A DNA stretch of 64,000 nucleotides, from positions 1 to 64,000 of the forward strand of contig DWVJ01000031.1 of the NCBI GenBank assembly GCA_019120315.1. The letters run 5' to 3'. The position numbers and the translations under genes are program-made. Within the stretch, counting starts at the first letter, position 1. Every line of letters starts with the position of its first letter. Shown one piece after another: positions 26,518-36,092 of this stretch. The notes under the pieces are model-generated. The model saw only the letters and a list, made by a program, of their open reading frames with translations. It was not told the origin of the DNA and did not search any database. The DNA comes from Candidatus Ruminococcus avistercoris. Its GTDB lineage: Bacteria; Bacillota; Clostridia; Lachnospirales; Lachnospiraceae.

Positions 26518-28014
26518 ATGGAAAAATATATCATGGCGCTGGATCAGGGAACCACCAGCTCCCGCTGTATTCTTTTCGATCACAGCGGCAGCATCTGCAG
26601 TCTGGCACAGAAAGAATTTACACAGCATTATCCCCGGCCGGGATGGGTGGAACACGATCCCATGGAGATCTGGTCCTCTCAGCTGGGAGTGGCAGTAGAG
26701 GCTATGTCCAAAATCGGCGTGGATGCCCGCAGTATCGCGGCCATCGGAATCACCAACCAGAGGGAAACCACCATCGTATGGGACAAGAACACCGGAAAAC
26801 CGGTATATCCGGCCATCGTATGGCAGTGCCGCAGGACGGCCAAGCAGATCGACCGGCTGCAGGCGGACGGATACGGCGAATATGTCCAGGAGGTCACCGG
26901 TCTGATCCCGGACGCCTATTTTTCCGGCAGCAAACTGGCCTGGATACTGGATCACGTCCAGGGCGCCCGCGAAAGAGCCAAAAAAGGAGACCTCCTTTTT
27001 GGAACGGTGGACACCTGGCTGATCTGGAATCTGACCAGCCGTCAGGTTCATGTGACAGACCGTACCAATGCTTCCCGCACCATGCTTTACGATATCCATC
27101 GCCAGAGATGGGATGAAAAAATACTGGATTATTTTCAAATTCCGCCCCAAATGCTTCCTGAGGTAAAGCCAAGCTGCTGTATCTACGGCATGACAGACAG
27201 TAATCTTCTGGGCGGAGAGATCCCCATCGCCGGGGCGGCGGGAGATCAGCAGTCTGCGCTGTTCGGACAATGCTGCTTTGAAGCAGGGGATGTCAAAAAC
27301 ACATACGGTACCGGCTGCTTCCTTTTGATGAATACCGGGGAAAAGGCGGTACAGTCTCATTCCGGTCTTCTGACCACTGTGGCAGCCACTTCCGGTGAGA
27401 AGATCAATTACGCGCTGGAAGGCAGCGTATTCGTGGCGGGAGCCGCCATCCAATGGCTGCGCGACGAGTTAAAAATCCTGGAAAACGCCGCACAGTCTGA
27501 GGATTACTGCCGCCAGGTGGAAGATACCGGCGGAGTCTATATGGTGCCTGCCTTCACCGGTCTTGGCGCACCCTACTGGGATCCCTACGCCAGAGGAACC
27601 ATCCTTGGCATCACCAGAGGAACGACGCGGGCTCATCTGGTACGCGCCACCGTGGAATCTCTTGCCTATCAGGTCTGGGACGTGATCCGGGCCATGGAGG
27701 AAGATGCGCACATTTCCATGAAATCTCTGAAAGTGGACGGCGGAGCCTGTGCCAACGATTTTTTGATGCAGTTTCAGGCGGATCTTTTGCATGCGCAGGT
27801 GGAACGGCCCAGCTGTATCGAAACCACAGCCCTGGGAGCGGCATATCTTGCCGGCCTGGCAGTGGGATATTGGAAGAATACCGATGACATCCGGAAAAAC
27901 TGGGCCCTTCAGAAACGCTTTTCGCCGCAGATGGAGCGCGAGGAACGTCTGGCCCGGCAGAAAGGATGGCAAAAAGCGGTAAAACGTGCACAAAACTGGG
28001 AGAAAGATGATTAA
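26518..28014 (+). CDS. glpK: glycerol kinase
   Basis: Phosphorylates glycerol to glycerol-3-phosphate with ATP. The 498-residue length is standard for GlpK. The FGGY-kinase N-terminus [18 protein letters not shown], the substrate segment [21 protein letters not shown] and the C-terminal block [18 protein letters not shown] are all diagnostic. No glpF transporter or glpD dehydrogenase is adjacent. ATG 26518 has a somewhat distant AAAGGAAG. Glycerol-3-phosphate could feed lipid synthesis or glycolysis. Confidence 0.96.
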   Translation: MEKYIMALDQGTTSSRCILFDHSGSICSLAQKEFTQHYPRPGWVEHDPMEIWSSQLGVAVEAMSKIGVDARSIAAIGITNQRETTIVWDKNTGKPVYPAIVWQCRRTAKQIDRLQADGYGEYVQEVTGLIPDAYFSGSKLAWILDHVQGARERAKKGDLLFGTVDTWLIWNLTSRQVHVTDRTNASRTMLYDIHRQRWDEKILDYFQIPPQMLPEVKPSCCIYGMTDSNLLGGEIPIAGAAGDQQSALFGQCCFEAGDVKNTYGTGCFLLMNTGEKAVQSHSGLLTTVAATSGEKINYALEGSVFVAGAAIQWLRDELKILENAAQSEDYCRQVEDTGGVYMVPAFTGLGAPYWDPYARGTILGITRGTTRAHLVRATVESLAYQVWDVIRAMEEDAHISMKSLKVDGGACANDFLMQFQADLLHAQVERPSCIETTALGAAYLAGLAVGYWKNTDDIRKNWALQKRFSPQMEREERLARQKGWQKAVKRAQNWEKDD

Positions 28015-28019
28015 TACAT

Positions 28020-28679
28020 ATGATTACATTTGAAGATATCAAAAACAACGAAACCATCAAAACTTACATTACCAAGGCGGACGAATCCCTGATCGCCCTG
28101 GGATATACGGAACACAGCTTTGCTCACGTATCCAGAGTAGCCAAGACGGCTTCTTATATTCTGGAAACCATGGGGTATTCCAAGCGGGACTGTGAACTGG
28201 CTCAGATCGCCGGGTATCTCCATGATATCGGCAATATCGTCAACCGCACCGATCATGCGCAGAGCGGGGCGATCATTGCCTTTCGTCTGCTGGATCACAT
28301 GGGAATGGACGCAGCCGAAGCGGCAACCATCGTAACGGCCATCGGCAATCACGACGAAGGGACAGCAGAAGCGGTGAACCCCATTGCGGCCGCGCTGATC
28401 CTGGGAGATAAGACAGACGTACGCAGAAGCCGCGTACGCAATCAGGACAAGACCACCTTTGATATCCATGACCGGGTAAACTATTCGGTTAAAAAATCTG
28501 AGGTCAAAATCAACAAAGAAAAGTCAAGAATCAAGTTAAAGCTGTCCATTGATACCCGCTATGGCTCTATTATGGACTATTTTGAAATATTCATGGACCG
28601 GATGATCCTCTGCAGGAAGGCTGCCGCCTCTCTGGGACTTGGTTTCCGTCTGATCATCAATGAACAGCAAATCCTGTAA
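28020..28679 (+). CDS. HD-domain phosphohydrolase
   Basis: A 219-residue protein with an HD domain in its first half. H37 (EHSFAH region), the HD pair in YLHDIGN (near 71-72), and later His/Asp residues (IGNHDEG) provide the metal ligands. The C-terminal part has Lys/Glu-rich strands and no known domain. HD proteins hydrolyse nucleotides or cyclic nucleotides; the substrate here is not predictable. It starts 5 bp after glpK, so it is probably cotranscribed. Confidence 0.82.
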   Translation: MITFEDIKNNETIKTYITKADESLIALGYTEHSFAHVSRVAKTASYILETMGYSKRDCELAQIAGYLHDIGNIVNRTDHAQSGAIIAFRLLDHMGMDAAEAATIVTAIGNHDEGTAEAVNPIAAALILGDKTDVRRSRVRNQDKTTFDIHDRVNYSVKKSEVKINKEKSRIKLKLSIDTRYGSIMDYFEIFMDRMILCRKAAASLGLGFRLIINEQQIL

Positions 28680-28713
28680 GGCACAGAATTTTATCAGATG
28701 AAGGTGAAGTAAA

Positions 28714-29640
28714 ATGGAACAATCAGAAAATCTGCTGTCCCGCATCAATCAGCAGTACAGCAAACTGAGCAAGGGCCAGAAACGGCTGGCGTCTTATATC
28801 GTTGACAATTATGATAAAGCCGTCTTTCTGACGGCGGCCAGGCTGGGAAACAAGGTGGGAGTAAGCGAATCCACCACCGTGCGCTTTGCCACGCAGCTGG
28901 GATATTCCGGTTTCCCGGAGTTTCACAGGGCGCTGGAGGAGCTGGTCATCAACAAACTCAATTCTATACAGAGGATGGAAGTGACCTATGGAAGAGTGCC
29001 GCAGGCGGAAATCCTTGACAAAGTGTTACAGGCGGATATCGACAAAATCAAGCAGACGATGGAATCTTTGGATCACAATGCGTTTGATCTGGCGGTGGAA
29101 ACTCTGTTAAAAGCCAAAACCATTTATGTCATCGGCATCCGCAGCTGCGCCCCGCTGGCTCATTTTCTCAGTTTTTATCTGAATCTGATTTTTGAAGACG
29201 TCCGGCTGATTCAAACCAGTTCTGCCAGCGAAATTTTTGAACAGATGATCCGGATCGGTGAGAAAGACGTTATCATCGGAATCAGTTTCCCCCGGTATTC
29301 CATGCGTACATTAAAAGCCATGGAATTTGCCAACAACCGGAACGCAAAGGTAATCACCCTGACAGACAGCATCCATTCCCCGATGAATCTGTACTCCTCC
29401 TGCAATCTGATCGCCCGCAGCGACATGGCGTCCATCGTGGATTCCCTCGTCGCTCCTTTGAGCGTCATCAATGCCCTTGTGGTGGCTCTGTGTATGAAAA
29501 AACAGCAGGATGTGGTGGATACGCTGGAATCCATGGAAAAAATCTGGGATGAATACCAGGTGTACAGCAACGATGAGATCAACTCGGTAGACGACACCGT
29601 AAAACTGAAATTTACAGATATGGGAGAAGAAGATGAGTAA
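28714..29640 (+). CDS. MurR/RpiR family transcriptional regulator
   Basis: A 308-residue regulator with an N-terminal RpiR-type helix-turn-helix (about 1-80, with GVSESTTVRFATQLGYSGF) and a C-terminal SIS sugar-phosphate binding domain (about 125-255, IYVIGIRSCAPLAHFLSF). Such proteins sense phosphorylated sugars. The target genes are not evident; the next genes (BaiN-like flavoprotein, cmk) are not sugar genes. It overlaps the flavoprotein gene by 8 bp, so it is part of a larger operon. Confidence 0.92.
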   Translation: MEQSENLLSRINQQYSKLSKGQKRLASYIVDNYDKAVFLTAARLGNKVGVSESTTVRFATQLGYSGFPEFHRALEELVINKLNSIQRMEVTYGRVPQAEILDKVLQADIDKIKQTMESLDHNAFDLAVETLLKAKTIYVIGIRSCAPLAHFLSFYLNLIFEDVRLIQTSSASEIFEQMIRIGEKDVIIGISFPRYSMRTLKAMEFANNRNAKVITLTDSIHSPMNLYSSCNLIARSDMASIVDSLVAPLSVINALVVALCMKKQQDVVDTLESMEKIWDEYQVYSNDEINSVDDTVKLKFTDMGEEDE

Positions 29641-30862
29641 AGCGGTTATCGTGGGCGGCGGCGCGGCAGGAATGGCTGCCGCCGTATTTCTCGCGGAAAA
29701 AGGACATACGGTTCACCTGTTTGAAAAAAATGAAAAGCTGGGCAAAAAAATCTATATCACCGGAAAGGGACGGTGTAATTTTACCAATGCCTGTCCCCAA
29801 GAGGAATTATTTGACAACATCATTCACGGACGTAAATTTTTATACAGCGCATTTTATGGGTATAATAATTTCGACGTCATCGATTTTTTTGAAAGCCTGG
29901 GCGTACGTACCAAAACAGAACGGGGAAACCGGGTTTTCCCGCGCTCCGACCACGCGTCCGACATCACCCTGGCTTTGGAAAAGCGTATGAAAGCGCTGGA
30001 TGTAACGATACATCTGAAAACAGAGGTGACAGAAGTCCTGGCATCGGACGGTCAGATCCGCGGAATCAGTCTGAAAGACGGCAGTCTCATCCAGGCGGAT
30101 GCGGTGCTGGTCGCCACAGGCGGCCTTTCCTATCCCTCGACGGGATCCACCGGAGACGGATACCGCTTTGCCCGATCCCTCGGTCACCAGGTAACCCCTC
30201 TTTGTCCGTCTTTAGTCCCTTTTTTGACTCAGGAAGACTATATTCCCCTCATGCAGGGTCTTTCTCTGAAAAATGTTTCTTTGACTCTGTTTCGCAAAAA
30301 CAAAAAATGCTGGGACGGCTTTGGAGAACTGCTTTTTACCCATCGGGGAATCAGCGGTCCGCTGGCTTTGACTGCCAGCGCGCAGATCGGTGAGTATCTG
30401 CTGCTGGAGCAGCTGACGGCGCAGATCGACTGGAAACCGGCTCTGACCCAGGAGCAGCTGGACGACCGGCTTTTGCGGGAATTTTCCGGACAGGAAAACC
30501 GTCAGTTCAAAAATGTGATCCCCTCCCTTCTTCCGGCAAAGGCGGTTCCTGTCTTCTTAAAACTGGGAATCATTTCACCGGAAAAAGTCATCCATGACGT
30601 CACCAGACAGGAACGAAAAGAATTTATTAAAATTTTAAAACATTTTCCATTTACGATAACGGGTCTTGGAGGGTATAATGAAGCTGTTGTGACAAAAGGA
30701 GGCGTCTCCTTAAAAGAGATTCATCCTGGCACAATGGAGTCCAAAAAAGTGAAAGGACTTTACTTTATCGGGGAAGTACTGGACGCCGACGGCTTGACGG
30801 GCGGTTTCAACCTGCAGATCGCCTGGTCCACTGCACATGCAGCGGCTGAGAGTATTGCCTGA
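29633..30862 (+). CDS. FAD-dependent flavoprotein (HI0933/BaiN-like)
   Basis: A 409-residue oxidoreductase with an N-terminal Rossmann FAD motif GGGAAGM (8-14) and the family blocks GKKIYITGKGRCNFTNAC and DADGLTGGFNLQIAWSTAHA near the C-terminus. HI0933-like proteins are widespread; one relative (BaiN) reduces bile acid intermediates in gut clostridia, but most have unknown substrates. The genomic context (next to cmk and ispH) is the common housekeeping neighbourhood, so a bile acid role should not be assumed. Confidence 0.92.
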   Translation: MSKAVIVGGGAAGMAAAVFLAEKGHTVHLFEKNEKLGKKIYITGKGRCNFTNACPQEELFDNIIHGRKFLYSAFYGYNNFDVIDFFESLGVRTKTERGNRVFPRSDHASDITLALEKRMKALDVTIHLKTEVTEVLASDGQIRGISLKDGSLIQADAVLVATGGLSYPSTGSTGDGYRFARSLGHQVTPLCPSLVPFLTQEDYIPLMQGLSLKNVSLTLFRKNKKCWDGFGELLFTHRGISGPLALTASAQIGEYLLLEQLTAQIDWKPALTQEQLDDRLLREFSGQENRQFKNVIPSLLPAKAVPVFLKLGIISPEKVIHDVTRQERKEFIKILKHFPFTITGLGGYNEAVVTKGGVSLKEIHPGTMESKKVKGLYFIGEVLDADGLTGGFNLQIAWSTAHAAAESIA

Positions 30863-30879
30863 CGACAAGGAGGAACCAC

Positions 30880-31551
30880 ATGAGCTTTAATATAGCGATC
30901 GACGGTCCGGCCGGAGCCGGAAAAAGCACCATAGCCCGCAGCCTGGCCCGCAGCCTGGGATTCATCTATGTGGATACCGGAGCTATGTACCGGGCCATGG
31001 CATACTATTTTTTAAAAAACAGAATCGATCCCGAAAACAAAAGCGGAATCGAAGACGCCTGTGCCGATGTGGATATCACCATCACCTATGAAAACGGAGA
31101 ACAGCAGGTGCTTTTAAACGGAGAAAATATTACCTCACAGCTGAGAAAAGAGTCTGTGGGCAATATGGCTTCCGTTACTTCCGCGCTGCCGGCTGTCAGA
31201 ATCAAACTGACCCAGCTTCAAAAAAAACTGGCTGCATCCACGGATGTGGTGATGGATGGAAGAGATATCGGAACCGCTGTGCTTCCCGATGCGCAGATGA
31301 AAATCTATCTCACTGCCGGGACTGCCGTGCGGGCAAAAAGAAGATACGAGGAACTGAAAGCCCAGGGAATCGATAAGTCTCTGGAAAGTATTGAAAAGGA
31401 TATCCGGAATCGGGATTACCGGGATATGCACCGGGATATCTCCCCCCTTTGCCAGGCAGAAGACGCCGTTTTGGTGGATACTTCGGATATGGACATCGAA
31501 ACGGTTCTGAATACGATCCGCCGCATTTATGAGGAGAAAAAAAGATCATGA
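30880..31551 (+). CDS. cmk: cytidylate kinase
   Basis: Phosphorylates CMP/dCMP to the diphosphate with ATP. The 223-residue product has the P-loop GPAGAGKST at residues 9-17, YVDTGAMYRA and the substrate-binding DGRDIGTAVLP. ATG 30880 follows AAGGAGG. It overlaps ispH by 4 bp (ATGA). cmk-ispH-rpsA is a conserved clostridial order. Confidence 0.97.
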   Translation: MSFNIAIDGPAGAGKSTIARSLARSLGFIYVDTGAMYRAMAYYFLKNRIDPENKSGIEDACADVDITITYENGEQQVLLNGENITSQLRKESVGNMASVTSALPAVRIKLTQLQKKLAASTDVVMDGRDIGTAVLPDAQMKIYLTAGTAVRAKRRYEELKAQGIDKSLESIEKDIRNRDYRDMHRDISPLCQAEDAVLVDTSDMDIETVLNTIRRIYEEKKRS

Positions 31552-32402
31552 AAGTGACGACAGCCAAGACGGCCGGTTTCTGTTTCGGCGTCAGACGGGC
31601 AGTGGAAACCGTTTACGAGCAAGTGGCAAACAGCAGCGAACCAGTGTATACCTTCGGTCCCATCATACATAACGAGCAGGTAGTGAAAGATCTGGAATCC
31701 AGAGGAGTCAAAGTCATTCACTCGGAAGCAGAGTTAAAAAGGATCGCCAAAGGCACCGTCGTAATCCGTTCCCACGGCGTTCCCCGTTCCGTCTGCCAGG
31801 CTGCGCAGGAACAGGGACATAAAGTGGTGGATGCCACCTGTCCGTTTGTAAAAAAGATACACCGGATCGTGGAGGAAGAAAGCCGTATGGGACATCAGAT
31901 CATCATTATCGGCAATCCCAGCCATCCGGAAGTGGAGGGGATCAAAGGCTGGTGCCACACTCCGGCGACTGTCATCAGCACGGAGGAGGAAGCCCGAAAA
32001 TTCACGCCGAATCCCGCCTCAACCCTTTGTATTGTGTCCCAGACGACATTTAATTACAACAAATTTCAAGATTTAGTTGAAATTCTTGCCAAAAAGAGGT
32101 ATGATAAGAGAAATGTTTTAAATACAATCTGCAGTGCCACCCAAGAGCGGCAGCAGGAAGCTGCCAGACTGGCGGCGCAGGTGGATGCCATGATTGTCAT
32201 AGGAGGCAAAAACAGCTCCAACACGCAGAAACTGTATGAAATATGCAAAAAAGAATGTACAAATACTTACTATATACAGACACTCGTTGATTTGGAAACC
32301 AAGCCTTTTCAATCTATCAGTCATGTAGGTATTACAGCAGGGGCTTCGACCCCAAATAATATAATTGAGGAGGTTCAAAAACATGTCAGAATTAAGTTTT
32401 GA
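31548..32402 (+). CDS. ispH: 4-hydroxy-3-methylbut-2-enyl diphosphate reductase
   Basis: Last step of the MEP isoprenoid pathway, making IPP and DMAPP with an iron-sulfur cluster. The three cluster cysteines are present: C12 in GFCFGVRRA, the Cys in DATCPFV (near 96) and the Cys in TICSAT (near 192). The 284-residue length covers only the IspH domain. In many Clostridia IspH is fused to ribosomal S1 repeats; here the S1 gene is separate but starts inside the end of ispH. Confidence 0.96.
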   Translation: MKVTTAKTAGFCFGVRRAVETVYEQVANSSEPVYTFGPIIHNEQVVKDLESRGVKVIHSEAELKRIAKGTVVIRSHGVPRSVCQAAQEQGHKVVDATCPFVKKIHRIVEEESRMGHQIIIIGNPSHPEVEGIKGWCHTPATVISTEEEARKFTPNPASTLCIVSQTTFNYNKFQDLVEILAKKRYDKRNVLNTICSATQERQQEAARLAAQVDAMIVIGGKNSSNTQKLYEICKKECTNTYYIQTLVDLETKPFQSISHVGITAGASTPNNIIEEVQKHVRIKF

Positions 32403-33471
32403 ACAAATGCTGGATGAATCATTCAAAACCATTAGAAACGGAGAAGTAGTGGAGGGTACGGTCATCGACGTTAAGCCGGATGAGATTATCCTGAACATTG
32501 GCTATAAAGCAGATGGTATTCTTACAAGAAGCGAATATACCAACGAACCCAACGTAGACCTGACAACCATTGCAAAGCCGGGCGACACCATGGAAGTAAA
32601 AGTCCTGAAGGTCAATGACGGAGAGGGACAGGTTCTGCTTACCTATAAACGTCTGGCAGCGGAAAAAGGAAACAAGAGACTGGAAGAAGCTTTTGAAAAT
32701 CATGAGGTTCTGAAGGCGAAGGTAGCACAGGTATTAAACGGCGGCCTGAGTGTGGTAATCGATGAAGCCAGAATTTTTATTCCGGCCAGCCTGGTATCTG
32801 ATACTTACGAAAAAGATCTTTCCAAATACGCCGATCAGGAGATTGAATTTGTGATTACGGAATTCAATCCCAGAAGAAGAAGAGTCATCGGCGACAGAAA
32901 GCAGCTTCTGGTAGCTGAGAAAGCCGAAAAGCAAAGAGAACTCTTTGAAAGAATTCATCCCGGCGATGTGGTAGACGGAACTGTTAAAAACGTGACAGAT
33001 TTCGGCGCTTTCATCGATCTGGGCGGCGCAGACGGACTTCTGCATATTTCTGAAATGTCCTGGGGCAGAGTGGACAATCCTAAAAAAGTATTCAAGGTTG
33101 GCGAACCGATCACTGTGCTGATTAAGGAAATCAAAGGCGATAAAATTGCCCTCAGCCTGAAATTTGAGGATCAGAATCCTTGGCTGAAAGCTTCTGAAAA
33201 CTATGCGGTTGGAAATATCGTCAATGGTAAAATTGCCCGTATGACAGACTTCGGCGCCTTTGTGGAACTGGAGCCCGGTGTGGACGCACTGCTTCACGTA
33301 TCACAGATTTCCAGAGAGCATGTGGAGAAACCCTCCGACGTACTCAGTGTGGGACAGGAAATCACCGCAAAAGTGGTAGACTTCAACGGAGAAGAAAAGA
33401 AAATCAGTCTGAGCATGAAAGCGCTCGAGACAGCTGCAGAGTCAGGCAATGCCGGTGCAGAAGAAGAATAA
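32383..33471 (+). CDS. rpsA: S1 RNA-binding domain protein (ribosomal protein S1-like)
   Basis: A 362-residue protein with four S1 OB-fold repeats, recognisable by GTVIDVKPDEI, AKVAQVLNGGL, GTVKNVTDFGAFIDLG and GKIARMTDFGAFVELE. Repeats 3 and 4 are the best conserved. ATG 32383 follows GAGGAGG and overlaps ispH by 20 bp. S1 proteins bind mRNA near the ribosome; Firmicutes versions are shorter than the six-repeat E. coli S1 and may have other roles. A bidirectional terminator follows. Confidence 0.93.
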   Translation: MSELSFEQMLDESFKTIRNGEVVEGTVIDVKPDEIILNIGYKADGILTRSEYTNEPNVDLTTIAKPGDTMEVKVLKVNDGEGQVLLTYKRLAAEKGNKRLEEAFENHEVLKAKVAQVLNGGLSVVIDEARIFIPASLVSDTYEKDLSKYADQEIEFVITEFNPRRRRVIGDRKQLLVAEKAEKQRELFERIHPGDVVDGTVKNVTDFGAFIDLGGADGLLHISEMSWGRVDNPKKVFKVGEPITVLIKEIKGDKIALSLKFEDQNPWLKASENYAVGNIVNGKIARMTDFGAFVELEPGVDALLHVSQISREHVEKPSDVLSVGQEITAKVVDFNGEEKKISLSMKALETAAESGNAGAEEE

Positions 33472-33478
33472 GAGATAG

Positions 33479-33507
33479 AAAAAGGCGGCAGATCAGCCGC
33501 CTTTTTT
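33479..33507. terminator. bidirectional terminator between rpsA and the yprB-like gene
   Basis: AAAAAGGCGGC (33479-33489) pairs with GCCGCCTTTTT (33496-33506) around a 6-base loop. It also encodes the last codons and the stop of the minus-strand exonuclease gene. Confidence 0.88.
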
Positions 33508-34593
33508 ATTGGAAAACTCTGATTCGGAATAGATCAGGAAGCGAAGCAGCAAAAATACATATTTCTCTGTCGCTGCCGGGTCAGAGAGCAGTTCTTCCAA
33601 AAGACAGAATTTTTCTTTCTCTTTGCGGGAACGGCAAAAAAGAGAGAGCGCGGAAAATCCAGGCGGCACCGGCAGAAAACGGCCGTCTTTTTTCTGGTAA
33701 CAGGTGGACGGCGTCGCCTGCCTGCGGCAGGACCGGTCGACAAACTGTCCTACGCTTTTGTGAATCGCCATATCCTCCTGAGGAAGATAATAGTAATTTC
33801 GATGATCCTCAAAAAACAGTTTCAGTGTTTCTGACAGGATTTTCACAGAAAGGCGCAGCCTGTGTCCCTCGCCCTGCAGAGCGATATCTCCGTCAGTAAG
33901 AGAAAGCGGACGGAGCAACGCAAAATCTGTGTCAATCAGGAAGGTTATCTTTTCCTCATCTTTCACAGCAGAGGAAATCGGATGGGGAGAATCAAACCAC
34001 CGGATCAGCGTCAGCAGGGAAAGCAGGCGGGTCAGTCCCGTCAGATCTTCCCGGTTATGCTTGAAAAGATCCTGGCAAAGCGACTCCTCCCCTGACAGGA
34101 TACATTTCTGATAGCAGGAGAGGACTTCTTTCCCGGTCAGATGATCCTGGCGGAAGAAGCCGGTCAATGGTTCCAGATCCCGCTGCTTCATGGAAGAAAG
34201 GCCAAACAGCCGGCGCAGCGGACGCAGTTTTTGATAAAGATCGAGATTTCTCGCTTTTTCCAAAACGGGATGTATCTGATAGAGACTGCATTTTCCGGAA
34301 AGGTAGGGAATATCAAAGGTTGATCCGTTATAATGAATCAACAGCGAGTCGTCCAAAATCCGGGAAAGGAATTCACAGATAGCCTGCCGCTCTTCCAGAG
34401 GGGATTCCAGAAATATCTGGGTCAGTTTCCAGCGCCCGGATTCCAGACAGATCCAGCCGATCAGGACAAGATGGCTGGTCCGCCAGGAAAGCCCGGTGGT
34501 TTCCAGATCAAAAAACAGGATTTTTTCTGCCGAATCCCCTGGCAAAGCATCCAGAATGGCGGGAACCGGCAGGATCGTCTGATATCGTTTCAT
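33493..34593 (-). CDS. YprB-like ribonuclease H-fold exonuclease domain protein
   Basis: A 366-residue protein whose first half has a DEDD-type exonuclease fold: DLETTG (near 27-32) holds the first acidic pair, IHYNGSTFDIPYL the second, and HNREDLTGL the last His/Asp. This is the YprB/RNase_H_2 family. The tail is not recognised. The start was set at 34593 because AGAAAGGA precedes this ATG; the longer frame begins with TTG. Its final residues (SNKKGG) are encoded by the terminator stem. A TATAAT (minus) near 34627-34632 may serve as its -10. Confidence 0.85.
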   Translation of the reverse strand: MKRYQTILPVPAILDALPGDSAEKILFFDLETTGLSWRTSHLVLIGWICLESGRWKLTQIFLESPLEERQAICEFLSRILDDSLLIHYNGSTFDIPYLSGKCSLYQIHPVLEKARNLDLYQKLRPLRRLFGLSSMKQRDLEPLTGFFRQDHLTGKEVLSCYQKCILSGEESLCQDLFKHNREDLTGLTRLLSLLTLIRWFDSPHPISSAVKDEEKITFLIDTDFALLRPLSLTDGDIALQGEGHRLRLSVKILSETLKLFFEDHRNYYYLPQEDMAIHKSVGQFVDRSCRRQATPSTCYQKKDGRFLPVPPGFSALSLFCRSRKEKEKFCLLEELLSDPAATEKYVFLLLRFLIYSESEFSNKKGG

Positions 34594-34758
34594 ACAAAGC
34601 AGTCCTTTCTCACTCAATTGCACTTAATTATATACCTGTTTTTGGGAAATAAATAGTGATTTTTGTATTAAATTAGTATATAGTAGAAGAAATATGATTA
34701 TTTTTCCTGCGGCATCTGTAATGGATGCCGGCAGGCATTTCATTAAGGAGGGTTCTGG

Positions 34759-36078
34759 ATGGGAATTTTAACATTTAAAGGTGGCGTACATCCCTATGAC
34801 GGCAAAGAACTGTCAAAGGATAAGCCGATTCAGCCGTTGAATCCCAAGGGGGATCTGGTTTATCCTTTGTCACAGCATATCGGCGCGCCAGCCAAAGCAG
34901 TGGTACAAAAGGGCGATCATGTCCTGATGGGGCAGATGATCGCAGAAGCAGGCGGATTTGTATCCGCCCCGATCTATGCCAGCGTATCCGGTACGGTAAA
35001 GGGAATCGAACCGCACCTGACTACGGTAGGTTCGGTGGTGGATGCAATTGTCATTGAAAATGATGAAAAATATGAAACGGTGGAGTTCCAGGGAATTTCT
35101 TCTTTGGATGAACTGTCGAAAGAAGAAATTCTGAAACGGATTTCTTTAGGCGGTGTCGTCGGTATGGGAGGAGCCGGTTTCCCGACTCATGTCAAACTGG
35201 CGCCAAAGGATCCGGACAAGATCGATTACATACTGGTAAACGGCGCAGAATGCGAGCCGTATCTGACCAGCGATTATCGCAGGATGCTGGAAGAACCGGA
35301 GAAAGTCGTGCAGGGTCTGAAAGTGATTCTGAAACTCTTTGATCACGCAAAGGGCTGCATCTGCATCGAAGACAATAAACCGGACTGCATCGCTAAAATT
35401 TCCAAACTGGCGGAACAAGAACCGCGAATCGAAGTAAAAGCCCTGAAGACAAAATACCCGCAGGGCGCCGAACGCATGCTGATCTACGCGGTGACAAAAC
35501 GCAAGATCAATTCTTCCATGCTTCCGGCTGACGCCGGGTGCATTGTGGACAACATCGATACCGTGGTTGCCATTTACAAAGCGGTTATGCAGGGCATGCC
35601 TCTGATGCACCGAATCGTAACGGTCACCGGGGACGGCATCGCAGACCCGCAAAATTTTTACGTTCCCATCGGCACCAATTATCAGGAACTGATCGATGCC
35701 GCCGGCGGTTTGAAAGGCCAGCCCAAAAAGCTGATCTCCGGAGGCCCCATGATGGGATTTTCCATGTTCGATCTGAATGTACCGGTGACCAAAACAACTT
35801 CTTCTCTGCTCTGTCTGCAAAAAGATGACGTGGCGGAACAGCCGGAGACAGCCTGCATCAACTGCGGACGCTGTGTCAGCGGGTGCCCGGAGCATCTGGT
35901 TCCGTCCAGGCTGGCAAAAATAGCGGAGCATCATGACTATGAACGATTTGAAAAGATGAACGGTATGGAATGCTGCGAATGCGGATGCTGCAGCTACGTC
36001 TGTCCGGCAAAACGGCCGCTGGCCCAGTCTATCAAATCCATGCGTAAGGAAATCCTTGCCAACCGCAGGAAAAAATAG
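34759..36078 (+). CDS. rnfC: Rnf complex subunit C
   Basis: Peripheral iron-sulfur subunit of the ferredoxin:NAD+ oxidoreductase that pumps Na+ or H+. The 439-residue product shows the RnfC fold start (KGGVHPYDGKELSKDKPI), the NADH/FMN-binding core with GGAGFPTHVK and ILVNGAECEPY, and two 4Fe-4S motifs (CINCGRCVSGCP, CCECGCCSYVCP). ATG 34759 follows AAGGAGGG. It is the first gene of rnfCDGEAB. The 165-bp upstream gap contains AT-rich sequence with a possible TATAGT at 34679-34684. Confidence 0.97.
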   Translation: MGILTFKGGVHPYDGKELSKDKPIQPLNPKGDLVYPLSQHIGAPAKAVVQKGDHVLMGQMIAEAGGFVSAPIYASVSGTVKGIEPHLTTVGSVVDAIVIENDEKYETVEFQGISSLDELSKEEILKRISLGGVVGMGGAGFPTHVKLAPKDPDKIDYILVNGAECEPYLTSDYRRMLEEPEKVVQGLKVILKLFDHAKGCICIEDNKPDCIAKISKLAEQEPRIEVKALKTKYPQGAERMLIYAVTKRKINSSMLPADAGCIVDNIDTVVAIYKAVMQGMPLMHRIVTVTGDGIADPQNFYVPIGTNYQELIDAAGGLKGQPKKLISGGPMMGFSMFDLNVPVTKTTSSLLCLQKDDVAEQPETACINCGRCVSGCPEHLVPSRLAKIAEHHDYERFEKMNGMECCECGCCSYVCPAKRPLAQSIKSMRKEILANRRKK

Positions 36079-36092
36079 AGGAGGAGAGGAAA

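Noticed and set aside
29633-30862. Bile acid 7-dehydroxylation gene baiN
   Set aside because: The HI0933-like fold is shared by many housekeeping flavoproteins and no other bai gene is near, so a bile acid role is not supported.
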